A stretch of 64,000 nucleotides of DNA from JAWXBM01 sp964470455 (GCA_964470455.1 CAYYCX010000009.1:1-64000), one strand, 5' to 3'. Counted from the first letter of the stretch, positions 9,298-17,534 are shown. A program made the numbers and translations. The notes: a model not told the origin generated them from the sequence alone.

Positions 9298-10176
9298 TCA
9301 GGCCAGCGCGTTTTCGAACAGCACCAGCATCCTGGCCCAGGCCCGTTCGGCCTGCTCCTCGTTGTAGACCGCCGAGTCGGGTGGGCACCAGCCGTGCGCG
9401 GCGCCGGCATACACCTCGATTTCCGCCGGCAGTCCTGCATTATCAAACGCTTTGCGAAGCGTGTGCTTGGCTTCCGGCTCCTTCTCGTCGTCGTTCTCGG
9501 CAATTGCGATGAGAAAATGGGCGGTCATCTGGGGTATCAGCAGGTGTGGGCTGTCCGGTTCGTCAGTGGCAAGACCACCGCCATGGAAAGATGCCCCGGC
9601 GCCGATGCGGTTGGGAACGGCAGCCGCGGTGCGCATCACCATCGGCCCGCCCATGCAATAGCCCGTCGTGCCGATCTTGCGGCCCTTGTCCACTTCCGGC
9701 TGGGCATCCAGCCAGGCGACGAAGGCTTTGGCATCGGTGACGTGTGTTTCGGGGCTCAGCGTCTGGTAAAGCGGGATGACGATGTCCCGCGTTGCCTGGT
9801 CGGCGAAGCTCGCGCCTTCGCCCACCACCGGTGAGCGTTGCGTGCGGTAGAACGGATTCACCACCAGCACCGCGTAGCCGGATTCCGCCAGTCGCCGCCC
9901 CATTTGCCGGAAAGCCGGCCGCAGGCCGAGAATGTCCGGCCAGATGAGCACAGCCGCATGGGCGCCGCTCGAGGGGTGAACGAAATAGGCGTCCGCAACG
10001 CCATCAGGCGTGGTGATTTCAACATCCGATTCCGAGATGTCCAGCGCGTCCGCGGCACGGGGCAACAGCATCATCGCGCCCGCTCCTGCCGTCAGCACGC
10101 CAAACTGCCGCCGGGTGATCGCTCCGCGAGTCAGGTATTTCTCAAGGTCGTCGGTGAAGTGGTCCTTGTCACACAT
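9298..10176 (-). CDS. Dienelactone hydrolase family protein with Tat-type signal
   Basis: Alpha/beta hydrolase of the dienelactone hydrolase group, 292 aa. The N-terminus contains a twin-arginine motif TRRQFGVLTAGAGAMMLL at about residues 21-38, implying export in folded form. The catalytic cysteine is in GYCMGGPM near residue 168, with a late His in GAAHGWCPPDS near 265 and an Asp between them, matching the Cys-Asp-His triad of the family. It probably hydrolyses a lactone or ester and is cotranscribed with the ABM monooxygenase downstream. The exact substrate cannot be inferred. Confidence 0.88.
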   Translation of the reverse strand: MCDKDHFTDDLEKYLTRGAITRRQFGVLTAGAGAMMLLPRAADALDISESDVEITTPDGVADAYFVHPSSGAHAAVLIWPDILGLRPAFRQMGRRLAESGYAVLVVNPFYRTQRSPVVGEGASFADQATRDIVIPLYQTLSPETHVTDAKAFVAWLDAQPEVDKGRKIGTTGYCMGGPMVMRTAAAVPNRIGAGASFHGGGLATDEPDSPHLLIPQMTAHFLIAIAENDDEKEPEAKHTLRKAFDNAGLPAEIEVYAGAAHGWCPPDSAVYNEEQAERAWARMLVLFENALA

Positions 10177-10432
10177 GGGCTCATGCTCCGGGTGAGGTTC
10201 TGGATAGGGTCGGGTTCAATTTACCCGGAAGCGTCGAGGGTTTCCAGTTGGGCTGGAAAGTGCTGTAAAACCTGAACGCGATGAAATACGACTGATGTGT
10301 CGAGTACACGCGGATGCATTCTTGGCTGACGGAAAGCGACTTTACCCGTGCTGGCCTGGCCCCAAAATACCCAAAAGTATCATGTCCGATTCTGGCTAGC
10401 GGGCATTTCCGGTGTCGCTTAAGATGGGCGCC

Positions 10433-11917
10433 ATGAACACTGCGGCCAAAACGATGAATGCACTGAGCGGAGCGAGCCATGCGGCCTACGAGCAGGCGCG
10501 ACAGGCCAAGGACGCCCGCTTTGACGGCAAGTTTTTCATCGCGGTGAAAACCACCGGCATTTACTGCCGCCCCGTGTGCCCGGTGAAACCGCCTAAGTCA
10601 CGCAATATCGTTTTTTTCGACACGGCTGCAGCCGCTGCGGAAGCCGGATTCCGGCCCTGCCTGCGTTGCCGGCCTGAATCATCGCCCGGAACGCCTGCCT
10701 GGGCAGGAACTTCGGCCACAGTCACGCGTGGGCTGCGGTTGATCAGTGATGGTGCCCTCGACCGGGGTAGCGTTGAAGAGCTCAGCGACCGGTTGGGCGT
10801 GACCCCGCGGCACCTGAGCCGCCTGTTCCTGCGGCATCTTGGCGCTTCGCCCAAGGCCATCGCGCAGACACGCCGCCTGCATTTCGCCAAGAAATTACTG
10901 GATGAAACTGATCTGCCCATGACCGAAATCGCGCTTTCGGCGGGCTACGGCAGCGTGCGTCGGTTCAACGACCATGTGATCAGCGTCTATGGCCGAACAC
11001 CCTCGATGCTGCGTAATCGCGTGGCCAACCGGGAAGTATCATCGTTCCAGTTGAAACTGCCTTACCGGCCGCCTTATGACTTCGATGGCATCCTGGCTTT
11101 CCTTGAACGCCGCGCGATCCCCGGTGTAGAGGCAATCACCCCGGGCCGGTACGAGCGGAACATTCAGGTGGGTGGCCACCCGGTTGAGACATCAGGAGCG
11201 GAAACCGGGCGTCTCATCGTGACGCATGACCCGCAGCTGCGCGCGCTGTTGTGTGACATCCGGCTTGGCTCTTCCAAACCCCTGATGGGTGTGGTGGAGA
11301 AAGTGCGCCGCATGTTTGACCTGAATGCCGACCCGCTGGAAATCGGTGCCTGCCTTTCACGCGATGCCGACCTGGCGCCGCTGGTGGCGGCGAACCCGGG
11401 CCTGCGCATTCCAGGCGCCTGGGATGCGTTTGAAATATTGGTGCGGGCCATTGTTGGCCAGCAGGTTTCGGTAAAAGGCGCCACCACGGTGATGGGAAAA
11501 ATCCTACGCGAATACGGGGAAAGTTCCGATGGCGTGCTGCTTTTTCCCGGCCCACAATCGCTGGCGAGGCTCGAGCCTGAGCGCCTGCCGATGCCCCGCT
11601 CCCGCGCCACGGCGATCGCGGATGTTGCGCGCGCAGTGGCCAGCGGAGATGTGGACCTGGGTACGCAGGACTCCGCGACGCTGGTGAGCCAGCTGACGCG
11701 CATCAGGGGGATAGGCGAGTGGACAGCCCAGTATGTGGCGATGCGCGCCATCAACGACCCGGATGCGTTTCTGCACACGGACCTCGTGTTGCGGAAAGTG
11801 GCCAAAAGCAGGCTTGCCCTGGACACCGACAAGGCTTTGCTGGCGAGGGCGGACGCCTGGCGGCCCTGGCGTGCCTACGCCGGGATGTATTTGTGGTCGC
11901 TGGCCAGCCAGGCATGA
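10433..11917 (+). CDS. Ada-type regulator fused to AlkA DNA glycosylase
   Basis: Alkylation-damage sensor and repair enzyme. N-terminal Ada zinc domain has four cysteines (GIYCRPVCP and RPCLRCRPE), the first being the expected methyl-phosphotriester acceptor. An AraC-type HTH follows near residues 85-185 (LGVTPRHLSRLFLRHLG, SAGYGSVRRFND). Then come an AlkA N-domain and an HhH-GPD glycosylase with ILVRAIVGQQVS, LTRIRGIGEWTAQYVAMRA and DPDAFLHTD carrying the catalytic Asp. The C-terminal O6-methylguanine transferase of E. coli Ada is absent and is supplied by ogt just downstream. Start is uncertain: GTG 10412 and ATGs 10424, 10433 and 10454 share the frame. Confidence 0.9.
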   Translation: MNTAAKTMNALSGASHAAYEQARQAKDARFDGKFFIAVKTTGIYCRPVCPVKPPKSRNIVFFDTAAAAAEAGFRPCLRCRPESSPGTPAWAGTSATVTRGLRLISDGALDRGSVEELSDRLGVTPRHLSRLFLRHLGASPKAIAQTRRLHFAKKLLDETDLPMTEIALSAGYGSVRRFNDHVISVYGRTPSMLRNRVANREVSSFQLKLPYRPPYDFDGILAFLERRAIPGVEAITPGRYERNIQVGGHPVETSGAETGRLIVTHDPQLRALLCDIRLGSSKPLMGVVEKVRRMFDLNADPLEIGACLSRDADLAPLVAANPGLRIPGAWDAFEILVRAIVGQQVSVKGATTVMGKILREYGESSDGVLLFPGPQSLARLEPERLPMPRSRATAIADVARAVASGDVDLGTQDSATLVSQLTRIRGIGEWTAQYVAMRAINDPDAFLHTDLVLRKVAKSRLALDTDKALLARADAWRPWRAYAGMYLWSLASQA

Positions 11918-11954
11918 GCGACCCAATCCAATGAACATGAACGTAGGAGGCAAC

Positions 11955-12440
11955 ATGAACTATCGATATCTGGACAGCCCTATCGGTGAAATCCTGGTGG
12001 CGGGTGATGCCGACGGACTCAGGTTCGTAGGCTTCCCGAGTGGCAAGGGCAGGCTTGAGCCGGGGCTTTCATGGCAACTCGACAACCAAGGGTTCAAGGA
12101 CGTCAAACAGCAGCTTGCGGAATATTTTGCAGGCAAGCGCACTCGGTTTGAGCTCAAGTTGGCGCCGAATGGAACGCCCTTCCAGCTTCAGGTGCTCGAT
12201 GCGCTGCGGAAAATACCCTATGGCGAAACGCGCAGTTACCGGGACATCGCCACCGGCATCGGCAAACCGAAAGCGGTTCGCGCCGTGGGCGCGGCCAATG
12301 GGCGCAACCCGTTGCCGATCATCATTCCCTGCCATCGCGTCATCGGTGCTGATGGCAGCTTGACGGGATTTGGTGGTGGATTACCCACCAAGCGTTTCCT
12401 GCTGGAACTCGAGCAGGGCACGCGGCCATCACTGGTGTAA
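11955..12440 (+). CDS. ogt: Methylated-DNA--protein-cysteine methyltransferase
   Basis: Suicide repair protein that removes O6-alkyl groups from guanine, 161 aa. The active site is canonical: IIIPCHRVIG with the acceptor Cys near residue 128, preceded by GKPKAVRAVGAANGRNP and a wing GSLTGFGGGLP. Start ATG 11955 follows a strong AGGAGG (11945-11950). It lies 37 nt after the Ada/AlkA gene on the same strand, so the two very likely form one alkylation-response operon that together contains all the activities of Ada, AlkA and Ogt. Confidence 0.95.
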   Translation: MNYRYLDSPIGEILVAGDADGLRFVGFPSGKGRLEPGLSWQLDNQGFKDVKQQLAEYFAGKRTRFELKLAPNGTPFQLQVLDALRKIPYGETRSYRDIATGIGKPKAVRAVGAANGRNPLPIIIPCHRVIGADGSLTGFGGGLPTKRFLLELEQGTRPSLV

Positions 12441-12454
12441 AGGCGGGCTCAGGG

Positions 12455-12910
12455 TCATCTGGCTCTATTTCCGGCGTTCGAGCCAACCTGGTTGGGGATG
12501 GGATCCAGGTCCGGCTCAACAAACGATTCCCTGGCCTCGGCCGAAAACAGGACTTCAGCCGAGTAATGGGTGAGCATGATCCTGCTGTCGAGCAGCTCAG
12601 GGTTTCTCGACATGAAGTCGTCGGCGGAAGTGCTGGAAGACTTGTTCATGAAGTGCCTGACAGCCAGGATCCACGATCGGGTGAGCGTCTCGTGGAATTT
12701 GGACCTTGGCACATCGTTGTGCTCGAGGAACGCCAGTAACGCCTGACGCATGCGCTGAACCGCAGGTTCGACGCCGGATTCGGCGAGATACACGTAGGCG
12801 AGACGCACATGCGCCTCATGCCCGAAGTCCGATGGCGCAATGGCGCAGGCCTCGAAGGCATTGCGGAAGTCATGGTCGGCTTGAGTGAGTTCGTGCGTGT
12901 GCATTTTCAT
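12455..12910 (-). CDS. Conserved hypothetical protein (FxHxxHVRLAYxYL ... HETLTRSW)
   Basis: A 151-aa soluble protein with no signal or membrane segment. Residues 28-40 read DFGHEAHVRLAYVYL and residues near 70-85 read KFHETLTRSWILAV. From memory, this His-rich pattern occurs in a widespread uncharacterised family with a YHETxTxxW signature. Two histidines and an acidic set might bind a metal, but that is only inference. It converges with ogt (14 bp between stops). The function is not recognised. Confidence 0.7.
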   Translation of the reverse strand: MKMHTHELTQADHDFRNAFEACAIAPSDFGHEAHVRLAYVYLAESGVEPAVQRMRQALLAFLEHNDVPRSKFHETLTRSWILAVRHFMNKSSSTSADDFMSRNPELLDSRIMLTHYSAEVLFSAEARESFVEPDLDPIPNQVGSNAGNRAR

Positions 12911-13051
12911 GTCGACGACCGGTTGGAATCTACTGGATAAAGTTCAATCGCCCGGTTGCAGTTTAACCGGCACCTGACTCTGTTACCCGACCGCGATGCC
13001 CGACCCTGATACCCGGCTTTTGCACCGCCATTACCGAACCTGACTCCGAAT

Positions 13052-14323
13052 TTATTCCAGCGCCTGGTAAACCAGCGTCACGAACCGGTCGGTGATGTCG
13101 GTGCTCACCGGCCGCACCTGGGACATGAACACCGCCACCAGGTCTTCCTCGGGGTCGATCCAGTAACTGGTGTTGAAGGCTCCGCCCCAGGCATACATGC
13201 CGATGGAACCGAGTTCCCCATGCTTGCCCAGGTCGCTGACCACGCCAAAGCCGAGGCTGATGTCCGGCGCTGAGTCGCCGTCGTAATCGAAACGTGGCGC
13301 GCGCATCAGTTCTACCGACTTGCGGCTCAACACGCGCACCCTGTCCAGCTCGCCGTTGTTGAGCAACATCTGGATGAAACGCGCGTAGTCGTAAGCGGTG
13401 GAAGACAATCCGGCGCCTCCGGAAAAGTAAGTCCTGGCGCCCTCGACCGGATAATTGGGGTTATCCATTTTGATTTCGCTTTCGTCGCCCCTGGACACGA
13501 TCAGCCCCTGTCCCTCGACATGCGCGTACAGGGTGGCCAGCCGGTCGCGTTTGTCGTCCGGCAGGTAAAAGTGCGTGTCTTCCATACCCAGCGGGCCCAG
13601 GATGTTCTGCTGAAAGAATTCATCCAGCGGCTGCCCCGACACCACCTCGATCAGGTAGCCCAGTACATCGGTGTTCAGGCCGTACATCCACTTCGTGCCA
13701 GGCTCGAACAGCAGCGGCTGCCGGGCCAGCAGGGCCATCTGGTCCTTCAACACCAGGTCGCGCGCCGTAACTCCGTTGATGAGGCCGGCATCTGCATATG
13801 ACTTCTGCACACCACTGGGAATGAACGGGTAGCTGATGCCCGAGCTGTGCGTCAGCAGGTCAATGATCCTGATGGGCTGCGCCGCGGGTGCGGTTTCAGC
13901 GATGGTGCCATCGTCCGCCATCGAGGAGATGACGCGCATGTCGGCGAATTCGGGAAGGTACTTTGACACCGGGTCGGTCAACCGGAAGCGCCCCTGTTCA
14001 TACAGGACCATGACACCCACCGAAGTCACGGACTTCGTCATCGAAGCGATGCGGAAAATGCTGTCTGTTTGCATGGCTTCACCCGAAGCCACGTCCGCGT
14101 TTCCGAAAGCCCGGTAATAGACGATCTTGCCATGCCGGGCAACCAGGGCAACCGCGCCCGGAAGCTCACCGGCGTCAATGTCTTCCTCTATCGCCCGGTC
14201 GATCCGCTCGAGCCGCTCCGGGATGAAGCCGGCTTTGCGCGGTTTCGTTAAATCCATGGCCACAACCGAGTGCGAAACAACCAATATCAACAAGGTAATT
14301 AACCAACGGCTGATGCGTATCAT
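13052..14323 (-). CDS. Serine hydrolase, class C beta-lactamase family, secreted
   Basis: Beta-lactamase/penicillin-binding-like hydrolase with signal peptide MIRISRWLITLLILVVSHSV. ATG 14323 was chosen because GGAG lies six bases upstream and the signal peptide begins there, although the frame is open to 14356. The nucleophile motif is SMTK (residues about 95-98), the second motif is YGLN near 200, and the third-strand motif lies near the C-terminus (WGGAFNTSYW), where the usual KTG/HTG is replaced. Members act as esterases, D-aminopeptidases or PBPs; true antibiotic hydrolysis is unlikely to be its role. Length is 423 aa. Confidence 0.88.
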   Translation of the reverse strand: MIRISRWLITLLILVVSHSVVAMDLTKPRKAGFIPERLERIDRAIEEDIDAGELPGAVALVARHGKIVYYRAFGNADVASGEAMQTDSIFRIASMTKSVTSVGVMVLYEQGRFRLTDPVSKYLPEFADMRVISSMADDGTIAETAPAAQPIRIIDLLTHSSGISYPFIPSGVQKSYADAGLINGVTARDLVLKDQMALLARQPLLFEPGTKWMYGLNTDVLGYLIEVVSGQPLDEFFQQNILGPLGMEDTHFYLPDDKRDRLATLYAHVEGQGLIVSRGDESEIKMDNPNYPVEGARTYFSGGAGLSSTAYDYARFIQMLLNNGELDRVRVLSRKSVELMRAPRFDYDGDSAPDISLGFGVVSDLGKHGELGSIGMYAWGGAFNTSYWIDPEEDLVAVFMSQVRPVSTDITDRFVTLVYQALE

Positions 14324-14397
14324 CGAATGCTCCATCAAGTGCAAGGGGGTGGCCATAGAGGATTAATAGCAGGGTGGCGGGGGTCAGGTTGCCAGGG

Positions 14398-15807
14398 TCA
14401 GGATCCCGGACCCGCCAGATTGCGAATAATAATGCTCCAGTGATCCAGGGCATCGTAGAAAGCCTTGATCGGCACGCGCTCGTTCAGGCCGTGCGCGAAC
14501 ATCTCGTCGGGGTTCATGAAAATGCCGCTGACGGCCCAGGTGGGAATGCCGGCACGGCGGAAGTGCATGCCGTCGGTGCCGCCCGACTCCATGTAGGCGA
14601 GCAGCTGAACGGTCGGGTAGCGCTGTTCCACTGCTTCGCTGACCGCATCAAGCACGTCCTCGCGCAACTCGGATACCGGGCTTTCGACGGACTCATAGAT
14701 CGATTGGAACTCCACCGCACTGTTGCCCACCACCTGCTTGAGCGTGCTTTCAACTTCGCTGACCGGAACGCCCGGAAAGATGCGGCAATTCACAGTTGCG
14801 GTAGCCGACTGCGGTAGCGCATTTTCGGCGTGGCCGGCCTTTAGCATCGTCACCACGCAGGTGGTGCGCGTAGTGCCCACGTAAGAGGGTTCGCGCGCCA
14901 GGCGCGCGGCTGCCGCTTCGTCACTGGGGTCCGCCGCGAATGCCTGCATGGCTGCTCCGAGCTCGCCCCCCAATTGCTCACCACTGACCTTGAAATAATT
15001 GCGGGTCATGTCGCTGTATTGCACCGGAAACTTGTGGTCCTGGATTTTCTTTATCGCGTCCGTCAGTTCGTATATGGCGTTGTCCTCGCGGGGCCTGGAA
15101 CTGTGCCCACCGGGGTTGTGCACCGTTATTTCCCAGGTGGCGTAAGTCTTTTCGGCCGCCTGGATGTTGTAGCTTATGGCTTTGCCGCTCGTGTCCAGGT
15201 CACCTCCGCCTGCATCCGAGTTCAGCGCGAATTCGGCTTCCGCAAGATCCGGCCGCTCGTAGGCCAGCATCCGCGTCGTGCGCATGCCGCTCTCCTCATC
15301 GCCGGAAAACACGAGGATCAGGTCGCGCGTGGGCACGAAGCCTTCCTTTTTCAGGCGGATGAAGGTCGAGGTGAGATGCGCCACACCGAATTTGTTGTCG
15401 ATGGTTCCACGAGCATAAAAATAGGTGTCGTCGGCCGTGAGGGTGAAAGGCGGGCGCTCCCAATCCTTCGCGTAAGCCTCCACCACATCCATGTGGCCGA
15501 GAAACAGGATGGGCTTCTTGCCGGACGAGCCATTGCCACGGTAGCGGGCGATCAGTGCCGCCAGGTCGCCTATGCGCAGGATTTCAACGTCCTGTTCGGG
15601 AAAACCGGCGGCAATCAGTTCATCGGCCAGGAAACGCGCCACCTTCGGCGTGTTGCCCATGGCTTTCGAGGTGTCCACTTCGATGATGGTCTTGAAGATG
15701 TCAAAGGTTTTCACCGCATGTTCCGATAGCGGCTTTTCCTGGGCCGTGAGCGGCGCAGCAATCACAACCAGGAGAATCGGCAACAACTTTTTCAGGGACA
15801 GGTTCAT
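14398..15807 (-). CDS. M20/M28-type zinc carboxypeptidase, secreted
   Basis: Metallopeptidase of the M20 family, 469 aa, with signal peptide MNLSLKKLLPILLVVIAAPL. Metal ligands appear as FLGHMDVVEA, RGTIDNKFG and FSGDEESGM (general-base Glu pair), then LNSDAGGG and near the C-terminus MESGGTDGMHF and FAHGLNERVP. A dimerisation domain with HNPGGHSSRP lies in the middle. It is predicted to remove C-terminal or dipeptide residues in the periplasm. It lies 74 bp upstream of, and on the same strand as, the beta-lactamase-like gene, so both may be transcribed together. Confidence 0.93.
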   Translation of the reverse strand: MNLSLKKLLPILLVVIAAPLTAQEKPLSEHAVKTFDIFKTIIEVDTSKAMGNTPKVARFLADELIAAGFPEQDVEILRIGDLAALIARYRGNGSSGKKPILFLGHMDVVEAYAKDWERPPFTLTADDTYFYARGTIDNKFGVAHLTSTFIRLKKEGFVPTRDLILVFSGDEESGMRTTRMLAYERPDLAEAEFALNSDAGGGDLDTSGKAISYNIQAAEKTYATWEITVHNPGGHSSRPREDNAIYELTDAIKKIQDHKFPVQYSDMTRNYFKVSGEQLGGELGAAMQAFAADPSDEAAAARLAREPSYVGTTRTTCVVTMLKAGHAENALPQSATATVNCRIFPGVPVSEVESTLKQVVGNSAVEFQSIYESVESPVSELREDVLDAVSEAVEQRYPTVQLLAYMESGGTDGMHFRRAGIPTWAVSGIFMNPDEMFAHGLNERVPIKAFYDALDHWSIIIRNLAGPGS

Positions 15808-15924
15808 CAGTCATGGCTCCGGGCGAAAGCAGCGCCCAGTCTGCCGCAAGGGCCGGGTGGCGGCAAGGTTGCGGCATCAGGTTGAGGCGGTTCGCACCAT
15901 GCCACAAACAGCAACACGGACCGC

Positions 15925-16087
15925 TCAGAGGTTGAGGTGATAGTCAGTCTCCAGAACCTGCTCCACATCGCCTCGCGCTTGCGTCCAGCTCGGTGCGGAC
16001 TTTGTGTGTAAGCTCTTCTGGCGCAGCAGGGATGAGTTCCCGAAGCTCGGAGACGCTGCGTACCTGGTAGGTGTCACTTGGCGTCAT
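15925..16087 (-). pseudogene. Remnant of an FMN-dependent PPOX-type flavoprotein
   Basis: ATG 16087 overlaps the acetyltransferase stop as ATGA. The frame runs 47 codons to TGA at 15944. Its first 39 residues (TYQVRSVSELRELI ... VRTELDASAR) match, from memory, the N-terminus of pyridoxamine-phosphate-oxidase-like MSMEG_1061-type proteins, but the whole FMN-binding core is missing. In another frame the bases to 15925 read GDVEQVLETDYHLNL then stop, which looks like the family C-terminus. An internal deletion would explain both ends lying side by side. It closes the integron array, and no attC follows it. Confidence 0.5.
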
Positions 16088-16545
16088 AGCTCTTTAACCA
16101 TGAATACATTGAATTCGGTGGCCTCGTAGCTACCGAAAGCACCACATAAAGAGAACCCATTTCGCGCATACAGCGCGTGCGCCGCCTCAAACGCAGCACC
16201 AGTGCCCGTTTCCAGGTAGAGGTGCCGATAGCCGCGCGATTTAGCCTCAGTCATCACCGTGGACAAAACCGCTTGCCCCACGCCCTGGCGAAGAAACTCG
16301 GGACGTGTGCGCATCGACTTTACCTCACCTGAGGTAGCGCATAGTTCCTTCAGCGCGCCGCAGCCGCACAATCTCCCTTCTCGCCATGCGGTCCAGAAGG
16401 TCACGCCAGGCGCACGAAGTTCGTCGATGGCCAAGGCATGAACATGGCCACGCGGCGAGTTGCCGTGCATGCCCGCAAGGTGCTCGGCGATGAGATCCCT
16501 TGTCGCCTGGGAGGACAGATCATCAATCTGCGTACGGATGTGCAA
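16084..16545 (-). CDS. GNAT-family N-acetyltransferase (terminal integron cassette)
   Basis: Acetyl-CoA-dependent acetyltransferase. The acetyl-CoA loop is RPEFLRQGVGQAVL near residue 85, followed by YLETGTGAAFEAAHALYARNGF. The family N-terminus usually begins at a sequence like LHIRTQIDDLSS, so TTG at 16545 with AAGGA seven bases upstream is preferred (153 aa). An in-frame ATG at 16572 spans the attC recombination core (ATGTTAGGT), so it would be created only by cassette insertion. The frame opens further to 16614 inside attC. Its stop overlaps the start of a PPOX remnant by ATGA. Substrate is unknown; cassette GNATs can confer drug resistance but nothing here shows that. Confidence 0.82.
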   Translation of the reverse strand: MHIRTQIDDLSSQATRDLIAEHLAGMHGNSPRGHVHALAIDELRAPGVTFWTAWREGRLCGCGALKELCATSGEVKSMRTRPEFLRQGVGQAVLSTVMTEAKSRGYRHLYLETGTGAAFEAAHALYARNGFSLCGAFGSYEATEFNVFMVKEL

Positions 16546-16563
16546 TCGGGAGTCCTTGGTGCA

Positions 16564-16626
16564 ACCTAACATTTGAATCAACAGGTGCGCACGGTGTCGG
16601 CGCTCGAGTTGCACGGCTTGTTATCT
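16564..16626 (-). repeat. attC site of the second YefM/YoeB-like cassette
   Basis: Reading leftward on the - strand the site opens with AGATAAC, then AAGCCG, and closes AATGTTAGGT; GTTAGGT (16570-16564) is an exact GTTRRRY core. The inner arms include GCGCCGACACCGTGCGC. It separates the toxin stop (16628) from the GNAT cassette. Confidence 0.8.
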
Positions 16627-16627
16627 T

Positions 16628-16894
16628 TCACTCGTAATGGGTCCACATTCGAAGCACTTTTACGACCTTCTCCTGTTCCAGGACTTGGTAGACAAGGCGG
16701 TGCTGAATGTTAATTCTTCGGGAGTAAGCACCGTTGAGATCTCCGACTAGCTTTTCGTATGCCGGAGGTGTTTGAAACGGTTCTTCCTGCACCAGGTCCA
16801 GCAAAGCTTGTGCTTTGGACTTGAGATTGCTCTTGGCGAGCTTTTTCGCATCTTTTACAGCTTGCTTGGTGTAGGCGAGCTTCCACGTCACCAA
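16628..16894 (-). CDS. Toxin of YefM/YoeB-type module (RelE superfamily), copy 2
   Basis: An 88-aa Txe/YoeB-like mRNA interferase that would cut ribosome-bound mRNA. Features are the basic AVKDAKKLAKSNLK segment near residue 12, PFQTPPAYEKLVGDLNGAYSRRINIQHRLVYQV near 40-70 and the C-terminal MWTHYE, with the catalytic Glu/Arg/His typical of YoeB. It overlaps the upstream antitoxin gene by 7 bp, the usual coupling for such pairs. It is clearly paralogous to the toxin at 20028-20291, sharing the whole central block. This is the ninth cassette counted from intI. Confidence 0.93.
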   Translation of the reverse strand: MVTWKLAYTKQAVKDAKKLAKSNLKSKAQALLDLVQEEPFQTPPAYEKLVGDLNGAYSRRINIQHRLVYQVLEQEKVVKVLRMWTHYE

Positions 16895-17130
16895 TCAAGT
16901 TCCGATTCCAGATCTTCAACGGGCGTGGCCATCCCTTCCCGGATGGATTCACGCATGCCAGGCACGGACAACAAGTACATAGTTTCCTGAACCGCAGACC
17001 AATCTTGCTCAGAAACCAGAACGGCACTATTTCGCTTGCCCGTGATTTTAATTGGCACGTGTGACTCGGCCGCCTCATCAATCAGGCGGTACAGATTTGC
17101 TCTGGCTTCGCTAGCAGTTAATGTACTCAT
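16888..17130 (-). CDS. Antitoxin of Phd/YefM family, copy 2
   Basis: An 80-aa antitoxin starting MSTLTASEARANLYRLIDEA, the classical DNA-binding N-terminus of the Phd/YefM fold. The C-terminal acidic tail (SIREGMATPVEDLESELDW) would wrap the toxin. It is nearly identical in layout to the antitoxin at 20288-20530. A perfect 18-bp palindrome 8 bp upstream of its ATG is a likely operator for autorepression by antitoxin and toxin-antitoxin complex. Confidence 0.93.
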   Translation of the reverse strand: MSTLTASEARANLYRLIDEAAESHVPIKITGKRNSAVLVSEQDWSAVQETMYLLSVPGMRESIREGMATPVEDLESELDW

Positions 17131-17138
17131 GGTTTAAG

Positions 17139-17156
17139 CGTACGTTATAACGTACG
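17139..17156. promoter_or_regulatory. Perfect 18-bp palindromic operator of YefM/YoeB-like module
   Basis: CGTACGTTATAACGTACG is fully self-complementary and ends 8 bp before the antitoxin ATG. It contains a TATAAC-like -10 in its centre, so binding would block RNA polymerase. The first YefM/YoeB cassette has the same element with one mismatch at the same distance. This resembles the TGTACA-core palindrome known upstream of E. coli yefM. Confidence 0.8.
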
Positions 17157-17169
17157 ATCTGTCCAGCAA

Positions 17170-17234
17170 AAATAACGTTGGAATGAACCGGCGGCCACGG
17201 AGTGGCCGTCCGGGTTGAATGAGGACGGCTATTG
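17170..17234 (-). repeat. Degenerate attC of an empty cassette
   Basis: This matches the attC at 17800-17862 almost base for base through its centre (GGCGGCCACGGAGTGGCC, then GTCCGGGTTGAATGA). The distal core reads GCTATTG instead of GTTATNN, a change in the invariant GTT. Only 8 bp separate it from the next attC at 17243, so the cassette it belongs to has no room for a gene. Confidence 0.75.
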
Positions 17235-17242
17235 GCCAACGA

Positions 17243-17327
17243 ACATAACGATTGAATTTTGCGGCGGCTGCGAAGCAGCCGTCCGGTGGAGCCAGCAAAG
17301 CTGGCGAATATGAATGGTTTGTTATGC
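17243..17327 (-). repeat. attC site of the two-gene hypothetical cassette
   Basis: On the - strand this 85-bp site runs from GCATAAC (17327-17321) to GTTATGT (17249-17243), with arms GGACGGCTGCTTCGCAGCCG. The TAA stop of the 70-aa ORF is inside the opening core. Confidence 0.82.
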
Positions 17328-17534
17328 GGCATGTGCGACTTGATCTGCTATGGAAGCAGGCAAGTCAACGTGCACAAAGAATGAAGCAGGATAGAGATAG
17401 TCCTCGCCGGACTCGTCAATAACGCGGACTTGGCCAATTGAGTTGGCTGTTGCGTCCTGAAGCAGCTGATACAACTTCCGGAGCTCCAACGAAGCTTCAT
17501 ACCCTGAGTTGTCTGTGCAGATTACAAATTTCAT
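17322..17534 (-). CDS. Conserved hypothetical protein, module gene B (cassette copy)
   Basis: A 70-aa acidic soluble protein with the core GQVRVIDESGEDYLYPASFF at residues 34-53. The family (..LRKxYQ..., RVIDESGEDYLYP) is widespread and uncharacterised. It is the second gene of a pair; its ATG overlaps the stop of gene A as ATGA. A second copy at 38419-38631 aligns without gaps, with 46 of 70 residues identical by direct count. Its TAA stop comes from the attC core. The function is not recognised. Confidence 0.8.
   Translation of the reverse strand: MKFVICTDNSGYEASLELRKLYQLLQDATANSIGQVRVIDESGEDYLYPASFFVHVDLPASIADQVAHAA

Noticed and set aside
8970..9503. Long form (177 aa) of the ABM monooxygenase
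   Set aside because: The first 77 residues overlap the dienelactone hydrolase gene and do not resemble the ABM fold; the internal ATG at 9272 gives a normal-length protein.
10330..10345. Ada box upstream of the Ada/AlkA gene
   Set aside because: GGAAAGCGACTTT is only a partial match to AAAGCGCA, and no good promoter lies around it.
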